Shown: positions 27,920 to 35,832 of the stretch, piece after piece | Layout of the letters: every line of letters begins with the position of its first letter | Position numbering within the stretch: the first letter of the stretch is position 1 | The notes under the pieces: model-generated | Seen by the model: the letters and a program-made list of their open reading frames with translations, nothing else | Told to the model about the DNA's origin: nothing | Database searches by the model: none | Assembly: GCA_003514385.1 (NCBI GenBank) | Contig: DOQR01000009.1 | Span: 224,908-264,871 of the forward strand | Direction of reading: 5' to 3' | DNA length: 39,964 bases | DNA from: Oscillospiraceae bacterium | GTDB lineage: Bacteria > Bacillota > Clostridia > Oscillospirales > Acutalibacteraceae | Position numbers and translations under genes: made by a program

Positions 27920-27939
27920 TAGTCAGAAACTGGAAATAT

Positions 27940-27963
27940 AGTTATTTCATGGATGAGATAACT
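27940..27963 (+). promoter_or_regulatory. Leader hairpin of the polysaccharide transcript
   Basis: AGTTATTTCAT-GG-ATGAGATAACT, an inverted repeat with 11-base arms (one G-U), about 15 bases after the predicted start. It may be an RNA stability element or an operator dyad. Confidence 0.45.
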
Positions 27964-28076
27964 CTACGAAAACTGACAAGTATTGTGTATAAAACGGGTA
28001 TTCCAATTCGTTTTTTAATATTTTTAAAAGCTGTTTGACGGCTAATGATGCCACTCGGGTGTCATATAGGAGATTT

Positions 28077-28385
28077 GTGGGGAAAACAGGAAGAGAGGAG
28101 ACCGGGGATACTAAAAAGCAGTGGGCTTTTCAGTATGTGGCTGCTATGGAAACGGGAAACGCACAGTATTTATCGAACATAGAGGAAACCTATGATTTCA
28201 AAATCTTAAAAGGAATCGACCCTGAGATTGTAAAGGTCTCGGGAGGCAAAGCATATTTGTTTTTTAAACGAGCCTTCGACATAGTATTTGCTATTGTTGT
28301 AGGTCTCGTTTTATTTTTTATTTATGCCAATAATTTAATTGTAATCGCGATAAAGCTTGATTCGAGGGGGTTAGTGTTGTACTGA
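28077..28385 (+). pseudogene. Sugar transferase, N-terminal fragment
   Basis: A 102-codon fragment of an undecaprenyl-phosphate sugar transferase (bacterial sugar transferase family). AYLFFKRAFDIVFAIVVGLVLF and IVIAIKLDSRG are the family's membrane helix and first cytoplasmic motif. The frame stops right where relatives continue GPVLYRQ.RvG, so the catalytic domain is missing. GTG 28077 with AGGAG (28068-28072) is the likeliest start; the frame is open to a TTG at 28035. A full-length homologue follows at 29660. It may be the leftover of a replaced initiating transferase. Confidence 0.7.
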
Positions 28386-28439
28386 ACTTATTTTGATTGA
28401 TGATTTGGAAGTTTAACGAAAACACGAGGAAGAGAATAA

Positions 28440-29657
28440 ATGTCAGAATGTGCAAAAAAAATTCCTTTTAGTCTTCCGGATATTTCGGAAGCCGAAATAA
28501 GCGAAGTTGCAGATACGCTTCGCTCCGGCTGGATTACCACTGGCTCGAGAACAAAAAAACTTGAAAAAGAGATTGCTGAATGGATCGGTACGGATGGATG
28601 TGTTTGCCTCAATTCGCAAACTGCTTGTGCAGAAATGGCTTTGCGCATACTCGGTATTGGCAAAGGTGATGAGGTTATCGTGCCGGCATATACATATACG
28701 GCATCAGCATCGGTGATTGATCATGTGGGTGCAAGAATCATAATGATTGATTCGCAGAAAAACAGCTTTGAGATGGACTATGATGCGGTGGAAGCCGCAA
28801 TTACCGAAAAGACAAAGGCGATAATCCCTGTTGATCTCGGCGGTGTGCCTTGTGATTATGACCGTATTTTTGAGATTGTTGAGCGTAAAAAGAATATGTT
28901 CAGGCAGTCAAATGATATGCAGAAGGCACTTGGCAGAATCGCTGTATGTGCCGATACAGCTCATGCTTTTGGCGCAAAATGGCATGGAAAGATGGTTGGC
29001 AGTATTGCGGATTTTTCGAGCTTCAGCTTTCATGCTGTCAAGAACTTTACGACTGCTGAAGGCGGAGCGCTGACATGGAGTGTAATCGATGGCATGAGTA
29101 ATGAGGATATCTATCACAAACTTCAATTGCTTAGCATGCACGGTCAGTCAAAAGATGCTCTTGCTAAAACAAAGCTTGGCGGATGGGAATATGATATTGT
29201 TGGTACATGGTATAAGTGCAATATGACCGACATTGCGGCGGCAATAGGGCTGAAACAGTTTGAACGTTATCCCGGAATGTTGGCGAGAAGAAAAGAGATT
29301 ATTGATAGATATGATGCTGCATTTAAGCCACTCGGCATTGGAACGCTTGAACATTACAATGATGAACATGAATCGTCCGGTCATCTCTATATAACCCGTA
29401 TTCCCGGAATCACACCAGAACAGCGAAACGAGATTATCGTCAGAATGGCGGAATGTGGTGTTGCTTGTAATGTTCATTACAAACCGTTGCCAATGCATAC
29501 GGCATATAAGAAACTAGGATTTGATATTAAAGATTATCCCAACGCCTATGCGTATTTTGCCAATGAAATCACACTTCCGCTTCACACTTGTCTGACAGAT
29601 GAGGATGTGACATTTGTGATAGAAAAATACTCTGAGATTCTGAAAGGGTATATATAA
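28440..29657 (+). CDS. DegT/DnrJ/EryC1-family sugar aminotransferase
   Basis: A 405-residue PLP enzyme that aminates a keto sugar nucleotide. The PLP-binding Lys201 lies in SFHAVKNFTTAEGGA (196-210). PAYTYTASA (82-90) and CADTAHAFGA (170-179) are the other cofactor-pocket motifs. It would supply an amino sugar (for example a 4-amino-4,6-dideoxyhexose) for the repeating unit; the partner dehydratase is not in the window. GAGGAAGAG precedes the ATG. The sugar transferase starts 2 bases after its stop, suggesting its product is the sugar loaded first onto the lipid carrier. Confidence 0.93.
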   Translation: MSECAKKIPFSLPDISEAEISEVADTLRSGWITTGSRTKKLEKEIAEWIGTDGCVCLNSQTACAEMALRILGIGKGDEVIVPAYTYTASASVIDHVGARIIMIDSQKNSFEMDYDAVEAAITEKTKAIIPVDLGGVPCDYDRIFEIVERKKNMFRQSNDMQKALGRIAVCADTAHAFGAKWHGKMVGSIADFSSFSFHAVKNFTTAEGGALTWSVIDGMSNEDIYHKLQLLSMHGQSKDALAKTKLGGWEYDIVGTWYKCNMTDIAAAIGLKQFERYPGMLARRKEIIDRYDAAFKPLGIGTLEHYNDEHESSGHLYITRIPGITPEQRNEIIVRMAECGVACNVHYKPLPMHTAYKKLGFDIKDYPNAYAYFANEITLPLHTCLTDEDVTFVIEKYSEILKGYI

Positions 29658-29659
29658 TT

Positions 29660-30409
29660 ATGCTTTTGAAGAAATGGGAACAGCTCCCACCGGAAATGCA
29701 GACAAATGAGGTGCGGAAATATTATGATATTCTGGAAAAGAAACGAACCAGTTTGTTTTTCAAAAGAGTATTTGATTTGTTCTTGTCTTTGATTATGCTA
29801 ATAGTCATTTCACCGATTTTTTTGATATTAGCGATAGCAATAAAAATTGATAGCAGAGGTCCGGTGTTCTATCGACAGGAACGAGTTACACAATACGGAA
29901 GACATTTTTATATACACAAATTCCGCACGATGGTACAAAATGCTGATAAAGGCGCACATGTTACGGTTAGCAATGATAGTCGAATTACACGCGTGGGAAA
30001 AATAATCAGAGATTGCCGATTAGACGAAATAGCGCAGCTTATAGATGTGATTCAAGGGAATGTCACGCTGGTTGGTGTACGTCCCGAAAGCACAAAATAT
30101 GTTGCCGAATATACGCCTGAAATGATGGCAACCCTACTACTTCCTGCCGGTATAACAAGTCTTGCGAGCATTTTGTATAAGGATGAAGCAAAGCTGCTTG
30201 ATGCTGCGGAGGATACGGAAAGGGTGTATATAGAGAAAATCTTACCAGCAAAGATGCATTACAACCTTGAAGGTATTGAAAATTTCAGCCTTTGGGGCGA
30301 TATACGGATTATGATTATGACTGTGCTTGCAGTATGTGGCAAGGAGTACAAAAAGAAAGAGACTGTTTTGGCCGAGAAAGAAAAGGCCGAAAAAAGTTAT
30401 GATTATTAA
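29660..30409 (+). CDS. Undecaprenyl-phosphate sugar-1-phosphate transferase
   Basis: A 249-residue initiating transferase. One membrane segment (about 40-63) is followed by the cytoplasmic catalytic domain: IKIDSRGPVFYRQERVTQYGRHFYIHKFRTM (about 66-96), RLDEIAQLIDVIQGNVTLVGVRPE (about 119-142) and YKDEAKLL. All motifs lost from the fragment upstream are intact here. It moves a sugar phosphate from a nucleotide sugar to undecaprenyl phosphate on the inner face of the membrane. The C-terminus is Lys/Glu-rich. No strong SD is seen; the 2-base gap to the aminotransferase implies coupling. Confidence 0.92.
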   Translation: MLLKKWEQLPPEMQTNEVRKYYDILEKKRTSLFFKRVFDLFLSLIMLIVISPIFLILAIAIKIDSRGPVFYRQERVTQYGRHFYIHKFRTMVQNADKGAHVTVSNDSRITRVGKIIRDCRLDEIAQLIDVIQGNVTLVGVRPESTKYVAEYTPEMMATLLLPAGITSLASILYKDEAKLLDAAEDTERVYIEKILPAKMHYNLEGIENFSLWGDIRIMIMTVLAVCGKEYKKKETVLAEKEKAEKSYDY

Positions 30410-30446
30410 AAATAACGGAGACTATGTATAAGGAGTGTATTCTCGC

Positions 30447-31421
30447 GTGGAGGTTAAACCGGTTGTTTCCGTCATTATGCCGCTTTACAACGAATCCGCC
30501 TACATCGAGAGGTGCATGGCTTCTTTGATAAAGCAAACTTTCCCCCAAGAGCAAATTGAATGGCTTTTTATTGATGGAATGTCATCCGATAATACCATTG
30601 AGAAACTTGAGACATTTGATTCGGAAATTAATCTGCGCATTTTAAAAAATACAAAACGTATTGTAACATATGCGTTGAACATAGGTGTACAAAATGCACG
30701 AGGAAAATATATTATGCGTATGGATGCTCATGCAGAGTATCCAGAAGACTATATTGAAAAATGCATTTATTACCTTGAACATACCGAGGCGGATAATGTC
30801 GGCGGAATTGTGCTAACTGTGGGAAAAGGTTTTGTCGGGGAAGCAAATGCGGAAATATTGTCGTCGAAATTCGGCGTAGGTAATTCGGCGTTTCGAACCG
30901 GTTGCGAAAGCGGGTATGTTGATACTGTCCCCTTTGGTGCTTTCCGTAAAGAGATTTTTGATAAAATAGGTTTATTTAATCCTGAATTACCAAGAAGTGA
31001 GGATAATGATTTCAACAGTCGTATCCGTGCAAACGGCGGAAAAATCTATATGGCGGCAGACATTCAAGTGATCTATTATTGCCGAGACACAGTCAAAGGT
31101 CTTTTGGATCAAGCAATAAAGAATGGCAATGCGCTGTTTTTGACTTTTAGAAAGAATCCCAGGGCAATGAATATAAGACACTATATCCCATTCTTATTTG
31201 TGTTATCCTTGGTTATCAGTCCATTTATGTGCTGGTTTGTGCCGTTTACACGGTGGGTATTTGTAGCGGAGGGGCTTCTATATGTAATACTGGACATATT
31301 GTTTAGTTTGACACACGGAAAAAAGATACATTTTTTTTATAAACTCTTTGTCTACCCCTTATTTCATATATCATATGGAATTGGCTCTTTTATTGGCCTT
31401 TTGAATATCAAATTATACTGA
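30447..31421 (+). CDS. Family 2 glycosyltransferase, membrane-attached
   Basis: 324 residues. The N-terminal GT-A domain has VSVIMPLYNES, FIDGMSSDNT, an R-M-D-A-H metal-binding motif (MRMDAHAEYP), and ELPRSEDNDFNSRI as acceptor/catalytic motif. The C-terminal part has about three hydrophobic segments, giving an ExoA-like layout (succinoglycan-type glycosyltransferases). It adds a sugar to the lipid-linked intermediate. GTG 30447 is chosen because AAGGAG (30430-30435) spaces to it; an in-frame GTG at 30435 would overlap that SD. The gap to the next clear gene is 189 bases. Confidence 0.88.
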   Translation: MEVKPVVSVIMPLYNESAYIERCMASLIKQTFPQEQIEWLFIDGMSSDNTIEKLETFDSEINLRILKNTKRIVTYALNIGVQNARGKYIMRMDAHAEYPEDYIEKCIYYLEHTEADNVGGIVLTVGKGFVGEANAEILSSKFGVGNSAFRTGCESGYVDTVPFGAFRKEIFDKIGLFNPELPRSEDNDFNSRIRANGGKIYMAADIQVIYYCRDTVKGLLDQAIKNGNALFLTFRKNPRAMNIRHYIPFLFVLSLVISPFMCWFVPFTRWVFVAEGLLYVILDILFSLTHGKKIHFFYKLFVYPLFHISYGIGSFIGLLNIKLY

Positions 31422-31440
31422 GCTTTGAAAGGAGCGATGT

Positions 31441-31482
31441 TATGCTCTATACAACCGGCGTTTTGACGGATAAGGTTGTCTA
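31441..31482 (+). CDS. Very short open frame after the glycosyltransferase
   Basis: ATG at 31441 with a good SD (AAAGGAG, 31429-31435) opens a 13-codon frame (MLYTTGVLTDKVV) ended by TAA. The SD is better than that of many real genes here. It may be the start of a gene since truncated or a leader peptide. No function is proposed. Confidence 0.25.
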
Positions 31483-31521
31483 AAATCAAATTGATATCGA
31501 GTATATAGAGAGGCGTTTGGT

Positions 31522-31617
31522 TTGCTCGATATTATTAAAACGGTCAAAATTGTGTTCGAACATGAGGATGCAAGACAGAGAAACATAAATTTGGAGGATA
31601 GATCGCGAATATGGTGA
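31522..31617 (+). CDS. Possible 31-residue small protein overlapping the cpsC-like start
   Basis: A TTG start at 31522 with GAGAGG 8 bases upstream opens a charged peptide (LLDIIKTVKIVFEHEDARQ...) whose TGA at 31615-31617 overlaps the ATG of the next gene. It may be coupled to that gene or be the tail of a deleted gene. Evidence is limited to the frame and spacing. Confidence 0.25.
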   Translation: MLDIIKTVKIVFEHEDARQRNINLEDRSRIW

Positions 31618-32429
31618 AAACTAATAGTCCGTCCGGTGTGACGGACAATAACGAGATAACATTATGGAGTGTGGCACGGTTGCTGCTGGGCAAGTTTTAT
31701 TGGCTGCTCATTTCCGGCTTTGCCTGTGCGCTCATAGTTTGGCTAATTACGACATTTCTTATTGCTCCGACATATGAGTCGAGGGTGAGCTTCTATGTCT
31801 ATAATAATGCCGAAAAATCAAATCATGCGAGCACGATAAACAACAGTGACCTTCAGGCGGCAGAGAGTCTTGCGACTACATACTCAAAGATACTTGAAAG
31901 CAACTCGGTGCTTGATGCGGTGCTCAAAGATCTTGGAGATAAATCGGACCTTAGCAGAAAAGATCTCAGTAAAATGATCGAGGTTTCAGTGGTTTCGGAT
32001 ACTCAGTTGCTTGAGGTTGTTATTAAATCAAACAGTGCTGAATTTGCCTGCGATGTCGGAAAATCATTTGCAAATGTTGCACCGACAGAAATAGTCAGAA
32101 TAACCAAGGCGGGCGGAGTCGAAGTCGTTGACCGACCGGAGGTTGCAGCGGAAAAGTCATCTCCGAGAACCGTTTTTGATACGGCGATAGGCTTCCTTAT
32201 CGGCGTTATCGGAATTTCGGTTGTACTTATACTTAAGATGCTTTCGGATACAACGATATATCTGCCTGAAGATATAGAAAATATATCCGGCGTAACCGTT
32301 TTGGGTCAGATACCCGAAATAGATGTAACCGAGAATGAACATACTTATTGGAAACTTACGAAAGGAGGGGTGATACGCTGTGAAAATAAGAAAGATAAAG
32401 ATGATAAATCGAAAAAAAACGACGACTGA
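31611..32429 (+). CDS. Wzz/CpsC-like chain-length regulator and kinase activator
   Basis: A 272-residue polysaccharide co-polymerase. Two membrane helices (about 28-52 and 187-208) flank an extracytoplasmic domain (YESRVSFYVYNN...SLATTYSKILESNSVLDAVL...VSDTQLLEVVIKS) typical of the Wzz family in Gram-positive cps clusters. It activates the separate tyrosine kinase encoded next and helps set polymer length. The cytoplasmic C-terminal tail of about 60 residues is very acidic and Lys-rich. TTGGAGGAT lies upstream of the ATG. The 3' end overlaps the kinase gene by 50 bases. Confidence 0.9.
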   Translation: MVKTNSPSGVTDNNEITLWSVARLLLGKFYWLLISGFACALIVWLITTFLIAPTYESRVSFYVYNNAEKSNHASTINNSDLQAAESLATTYSKILESNSVLDAVLKDLGDKSDLSRKDLSKMIEVSVVSDTQLLEVVIKSNSAEFACDVGKSFANVAPTEIVRITKAGGVEVVDRPEVAAEKSSPRTVFDTAIGFLIGVIGISVVLILKMLSDTTIYLPEDIENISGVTVLGQIPEIDVTENEHTYWKLTKGGVIRCENKKDKDDKSKKNDD

Positions 32430-33207
32430 TACTGTTTCAGTCAACAGGAAAAGGCTCATAAACAACGATAGCCCCTTTGCAATAAAAGAGGCATATGTAA
32501 AGCTTCGTACAAGCCTGATGTTCTGCATGAAGGCCGACAAAGAAGGTCCGTGCAAGGTCTTTGCGATAACGAGCGCGAATCCCTCGGAAGGAAAGAGTCT
32601 TACGGCGGCAAATATTGCGATAAGCTATGCGATGCTCGGCAAAAAGACGCTGCTCATCGACGCAGATATGCGTAAGCCGACTCAGCGCAGACTTTGGAAA
32701 GTTGATATATCAACGGGCCTTTGCGATTTCCTTGCCGGTATGGGTCCGCTTGAACTTGTAAAGGTAGAAAATCTGCCATTGTCGATAGTGTGCACCGGCA
32801 CAATACCACCCAACCCCTCAGAACTTTTGGCATCGGATATAATGAAGCAATTCATCAAGCGGTGTGCAAAAAGCTACGACTATGTGATTATCGATACCCC
32901 GCCGATAAATACAGTCGCGGATGCACAGATAATTTCGACTTTTGTTGACGGAGTGGTAGTTGTTGCAAAATCTGGTTCGACTACTTCGGACGAGCTGAGC
33001 ATGGCACTGGAAGCGGTTGATCGCGCAGGCGGAAACCTGTGCGGAGTGGTAGTCAACGATATGAATATGAAATCGCTTAAATACTCTTATAAATACAGAT
33101 ACAGCGATAAGTACGGTTACAAGTACGGCTATAAGTACGGGTATAAATACGGACACAAGTACGGATATAAATATTCGTATGAAGACAGGTCCAACAATGC
33201 CAAGTGA
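32380..33207 (+). CDS. CpsD-like bacterial tyrosine kinase
   Basis: A 275-residue BY-kinase. Walker A is ANPSEGKS (66-73), Walker A' LLIDADMRKP (81-90), and Walker B YVIIDTPP (about 168-175). The C-terminal tail is extraordinary: 15 tyrosines in residues 235-267, mostly as repeats of Lys-Tyr-Gly-Tyr. Such Tyr clusters are the autophosphorylation sites that control polymer export in this family. GTG 32380 is the start favoured by GGAGGGG (32364-32370); ATG 32401 is an alternative. It works with the preceding Wzz-like activator and the following PHP phosphatase. Confidence 0.93.
   Translation: MKIRKIKMINRKKTTTDTVSVNRKRLINNDSPFAIKEAYVKLRTSLMFCMKADKEGPCKVFAITSANPSEGKSLTAANIAISYAMLGKKTLLIDADMRKPTQRRLWKVDISTGLCDFLAGMGPLELVKVENLPLSIVCTGTIPPNPSELLASDIMKQFIKRCAKSYDYVIIDTPPINTVADAQIISTFVDGVVVVAKSGSTTSDELSMALEAVDRAGGNLCGVVVNDMNMKSLKYSYKYRYSDKYGYKYGYKYGYKYGHKYGYKYSYEDRSNNAK
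33082..33180 (+). repeat. 12-bp codon repeats encoding the Tyr-rich tail
   Basis: Tandem near-copies of AAGTACGGCTAT (Lys-Tyr-Gly-Tyr), with silent and a few coding changes (one Tyr to His). The clearest copies are about 33109-33174. Copy number could vary by slippage. Confidence 0.75.
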
Positions 33208-33218
33208 GTGATACTGCA

Positions 33219-33854
33219 ATGGACATTACTTTTGATTATCATTCCCACATACTTCCCGGGTGCGATCATGGAAGCGACGGAATAAAAACATCGCTAAAAC
33301 AGATAGAAATGGCTAAAAGCGTGGGAATAAAAACCATATGCGCGACCCCCCATTTTTATCCGCACAAGGAGAGTGTGGAATCATTTCTTGCGAGGCGGCA
33401 AAGAACCTACGAAGCCTTGAAAGCAAATCTGCCGGATGGCGCGCCAGAGATAATTCTTGGCGCTGAAGTGCTGATCTGTGACGGAATGGATCAGCTCGAC
33501 GGACTTGATCGCTTGTGTCGTCAGGGGACAAAAGAACTGCTGCTTGAGCTACCGTTCTATAAATGGCCGGAATCGGTATGGGAGACAGTCGAACGTCTAA
33601 ACGATCGTGATGATATACGGATAGTCATCGCCCATGCCGACAGATACCCGCCGGAAGATATAGAAAGGCTGATAGGCGAGGGGATTCCGTTGCAGCTGAA
33701 TGTCGAGTGCTTCAAGAATTCTCTGCGGCGAAAACGGCATATATCCTGGATAAAAAAAGGATATGTTAAATATCTCGGCAGCGATATTCATATGCTCGGC
33801 AGTGGGTACCGCGATTGGGAAAAGTGCAAAAAGCTGCTTAAAAAAAATATATAA
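33219..33854 (+). CDS. CpsB-like PHP-family protein tyrosine phosphatase
   Basis: A 211-residue metal-dependent phosphatase that reverses CpsD autophosphorylation. PHP metal ligands are visible: DYHSHILPG (about 6-14), CATPHFYPHKES, GAEV, AHADRYPPED and SDIHMLG near the C-terminus. Length is a little short of S. pneumoniae CpsB (243). ATG 33219 is preferred over an in-frame GTG at 33204, because AAGTGAG (33202-33208) spaces to the ATG. It starts 11 bases after the kinase stop. The order activator-kinase-phosphatase differs from the classic cpsB-C-D order. Confidence 0.92.
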   Translation: MDITFDYHSHILPGCDHGSDGIKTSLKQIEMAKSVGIKTICATPHFYPHKESVESFLARRQRTYEALKANLPDGAPEIILGAEVLICDGMDQLDGLDRLCRQGTKELLLELPFYKWPESVWETVERLNDRDDIRIVIAHADRYPPEDIERLIGEGIPLQLNVECFKNSLRRKRHISWIKKGYVKYLGSDIHMLGSGYRDWEKCKKLLKKNI

Positions 33855-33864
33855 GAGGGGCAAA

Positions 33865-34740
33865 ATGGAAAATCTTACGCAGTCCGCGGACACGCTCAGC
33901 GAACATCAGAAGCTGCTTCTTTCCATGCTGAAAGATTTTGATGCCGTATGCAGAGAACATAATATTCAATATATGCTTTTTGCGGGTACGGCTTTGGGGG
34001 CAGTCAGGCATCATGGCTTTATCCCATGGGACGATGATGCAGATGTCATTATGATGCGGCCAGATTATGAACTTTTTTTTGAATGTGCGGCAAAAGATTT
34101 TGATACCGAAAAGTACTTTGTTCAGCGGGAGTTCAGTCCACATTGGCCAATGCAGTTTTCAAAACTGCGGCTCAATAATACGGCGTGCATAGAGAAATAT
34201 CATCCGAAGGACCCCGAAATTCATCAGGGCATATATATAGACATTTTTCCGTGTGACAACCTGGCGAATAACAAAACAGTCAGAAAGCTTCAGTTTTGGG
34301 CTTCAAAAATAGTAATTGCAAAGGCGCTGTATGCCCGCGGATATGAGACTGGTAGCGTTGCAAAAAAATGTTTTATGCAGTTTTGCCGTCTGCTTCCGCT
34401 TGAGCCGTTCAGAAGGTTTTGCGTCCGCAGTAAAGACTGCGGCTCTGATATGGTACATTCGTTTTTCGCGGCAAGCAAAAGATATGAGAAAAGTATTTTT
34501 CCACGCAAGTGGTTTGAAAAAACCATGCGTGTGCCCTTCGAGGATGCGGAATTTCCCGTGTCGTGCCAATGCTCGGAGCTCCTTACCAAGCTTTACGGCG
34601 ATTACGAAAGAATTCCTCCGCCGGAGGAGAGAAGATGCAAGGAACACGCCGCAATACTTGATACCGAGCGCTCATATACGGAGTATCTCGACGAACAGCA
34701 AAAAATGAAAATAGATGTATACACAAGAAGTATCAGATAG
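33865..34740 (+). CDS. LicD-family phosphotransferase
   Basis: 291 residues. FAGTALGAVRHHGFIPWDDDADVIM (39-63) is the LicD nucleotidyltransferase-fold signature, with the metal-binding Asp cluster at 56-60; DIFPCDNL follows at about 127. LicD enzymes transfer phosphocholine, or other phospho-alcohol groups, from a CDP-linked donor to sugars of surface polymers. No licA, B or C choline-uptake and activation genes lie in the window, so the substituent could also be glycerol- or ribitol-phosphate or another group. GAGGGG lies before the ATG. The gene is 10 bases downstream of the phosphatase. Confidence 0.9.
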   Translation: MENLTQSADTLSEHQKLLLSMLKDFDAVCREHNIQYMLFAGTALGAVRHHGFIPWDDDADVIMMRPDYELFFECAAKDFDTEKYFVQREFSPHWPMQFSKLRLNNTACIEKYHPKDPEIHQGIYIDIFPCDNLANNKTVRKLQFWASKIVIAKALYARGYETGSVAKKCFMQFCRLLPLEPFRRFCVRSKDCGSDMVHSFFAASKRYEKSIFPRKWFEKTMRVPFEDAEFPVSCQCSELLTKLYGDYERIPPPEERRCKEHAAILDTERSYTEYLDEQQKMKIDVYTRSIR

Positions 34741-34762
34741 CACAAACGAATTGAGGAAAAAT

Positions 34763-35257
34763 ATGGAACAGAAAACAAAATCGTTCAATAAAAAGAAGCT
34801 GATAGCGGTTCTGGCGGTGTCTCTTGCCGTTGTTATCGCCGTTACGGTTGCTGTGGTGGTTATGATCAAAAACAGAGAAACTCCGGATGACGCTTCCACG
34901 GCTGCAATATCAACCCCGGTTGGCAATTTTACTCTTCCGTCGGAGGTTGTACAGAAGATAAATATTGAGGAAACCACCGACAATGATGTTTACCATGCTG
35001 GGTTCTACGGAACTGTCGGGAACAGCCGTGTTCTCCTGTTTGAGCTCACCGTCGGCGGGAGCGAAGGGGATTATCTCCTGGGCAGCGCCCCGGACAAGCA
35101 TGGGAAAATGCTCGATGTGCGGCTGAATATCAGCGAGATAAAGGCCAATCCGTCGTGGTCCGATGAGGATGTTGAACAGCTTAATCTTATGCAGTCAAGT
35201 GTGAATGATATAATTTACCAGCTTAATAACATGAAAGGCTTTGAGAGAACGCAATGA
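34763..35257 (+). CDS. Membrane-anchored protein of unknown function
   Basis: A 164-residue protein with a basic N-terminus (KSFNKKK), one hydrophobic segment (about 12-33) and an extracytoplasmic domain of about 130 residues, with no recognised family. The domain starts with a Thr/Ala/Pro-rich linker and contains ATISTPVGNFTLPSEV-like strands. There is no Cys lipobox, so it is a transmembrane-anchored rather than lipid-anchored protein. ATG 34763 with TTGAGGA upstream is chosen; the frame is open to an ATG at 34715 inside licD. It overlaps the next gene as ATGA. Its position among glycan-modifying genes suggests an accessory role at the cell surface. Confidence 0.75.
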   Translation: MEQKTKSFNKKKLIAVLAVSLAVVIAVTVAVVVMIKNRETPDDASTAAISTPVGNFTLPSEVVQKINIEETTDNDVYHAGFYGTVGNSRVLLFELTVGGSEGDYLLGSAPDKHGKMLDVRLNISEIKANPSWSDEDVEQLNLMQSSVNDIIYQLNNMKGFERTQ

Positions 35258-35832
35258 AAAGCAGCATGGGCAAAAAGATAAAGCGAAAAATAGGCGCTTT
35301 GATTTATTACACTTTCGCTCAAAAGCTTCCTCCATCGTATAGCGGCGCAAAACTCGGACAGACGGCATGGCGCAGATTTTGCGGAAAGCTAATGCTGGCA
35401 GATTGCGGCGCTGAGGTTAATATTGAGAAAGACGCGATCTTCTCTCAAAAAGTCACACTCGGTGATTTTTCCGGCATAGGTATTAACGCTAAAATATACG
35501 GCGAATGTCACATAGGCGCTTTTGTTATGATGGGCACGGATGTTACTGTCATTACAAGGAATCACAGGTTTGACAGAACGGATGTACCGATGATGAAGCA
35601 AGGCTTCGAGGACGAAAAGCCGGTTTATATCGGAGACGATGTATGGATAGGCGACCGCGTTATAATTTTGCCGGGCGTGCATATCGGAAACGGGTGCATT
35701 ATCGCGGCCGGCAGCGTTGTGACGAAGGATGTGGCACCTTATACTGTCGTGGGCGGAGTTCCGGCGCATTTCATAAAAGAGCGCTTCTCCGAAGAGCAAC
35801 TTACAAAGCATGAAAACAGTCAATGTCAATGA
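35254..35832 (+). CDS. Hexapeptide-repeat O-acetyltransferase
   Basis: A 192-residue left-handed beta-helix acyltransferase of the WcaF/Maa/serine-acetyltransferase type. Hexapeptide repeats (IGINAKIYGECHIGAFVMMGTDVTVIT and IGDDVWIGDRVIILPGVHIGNGCIIAAGSVVTKDV) and the catalytic-loop His in ITRNHRFD are visible. It likely acetylates a sugar of the surface polymer using acetyl-CoA. The basic N-terminal region (KKIKRKIGALIYYTFAQKLP) may touch the membrane. It overlaps the gene before it (ATGA) and the gene after it (10 bases). Confidence 0.9.
   Translation: MKSSMGKKIKRKIGALIYYTFAQKLPPSYSGAKLGQTAWRRFCGKLMLADCGAEVNIEKDAIFSQKVTLGDFSGIGINAKIYGECHIGAFVMMGTDVTVITRNHRFDRTDVPMMKQGFEDEKPVYIGDDVWIGDRVIILPGVHIGNGCIIAAGSVVTKDVAPYTVVGGVPAHFIKERFSEEQLTKHENSQCQ

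Larger units (their letters stand above)
27617..28076 (+). other. AT-rich intergenic leader of the polysaccharide cluster
   Basis: No gene was found. It holds an inverted repeat AAAAAGTG/CACTTTTT (about 27802-27841), the cluster promoter (27891-27919), a hairpin in the early transcript (27940-27963), and about 110 bases of further leader. Base composition is clearly lower in GC than in the DNA before 27616, marking the edge of a different region. Confidence 0.6.

Noticed and set aside
27840..28030. Invertible promoter segment for phase variation of the glycan locus
   Set aside because: Only very short inverted repeats (such as GTCAG/CTGAC) flank the promoter, and no recombinase gene is nearby.
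26050..28076. Insertion sequence or integrase behind the deletion scar
   Set aside because: No transposase or recombinase frame, terminal inverted repeats or target duplication could be found around the junction.
33082..33180. Non-coding tandem satellite
   Set aside because: The 12-bp units keep the kinase reading frame and encode Lys-Tyr-Gly-Tyr, so they are coding.
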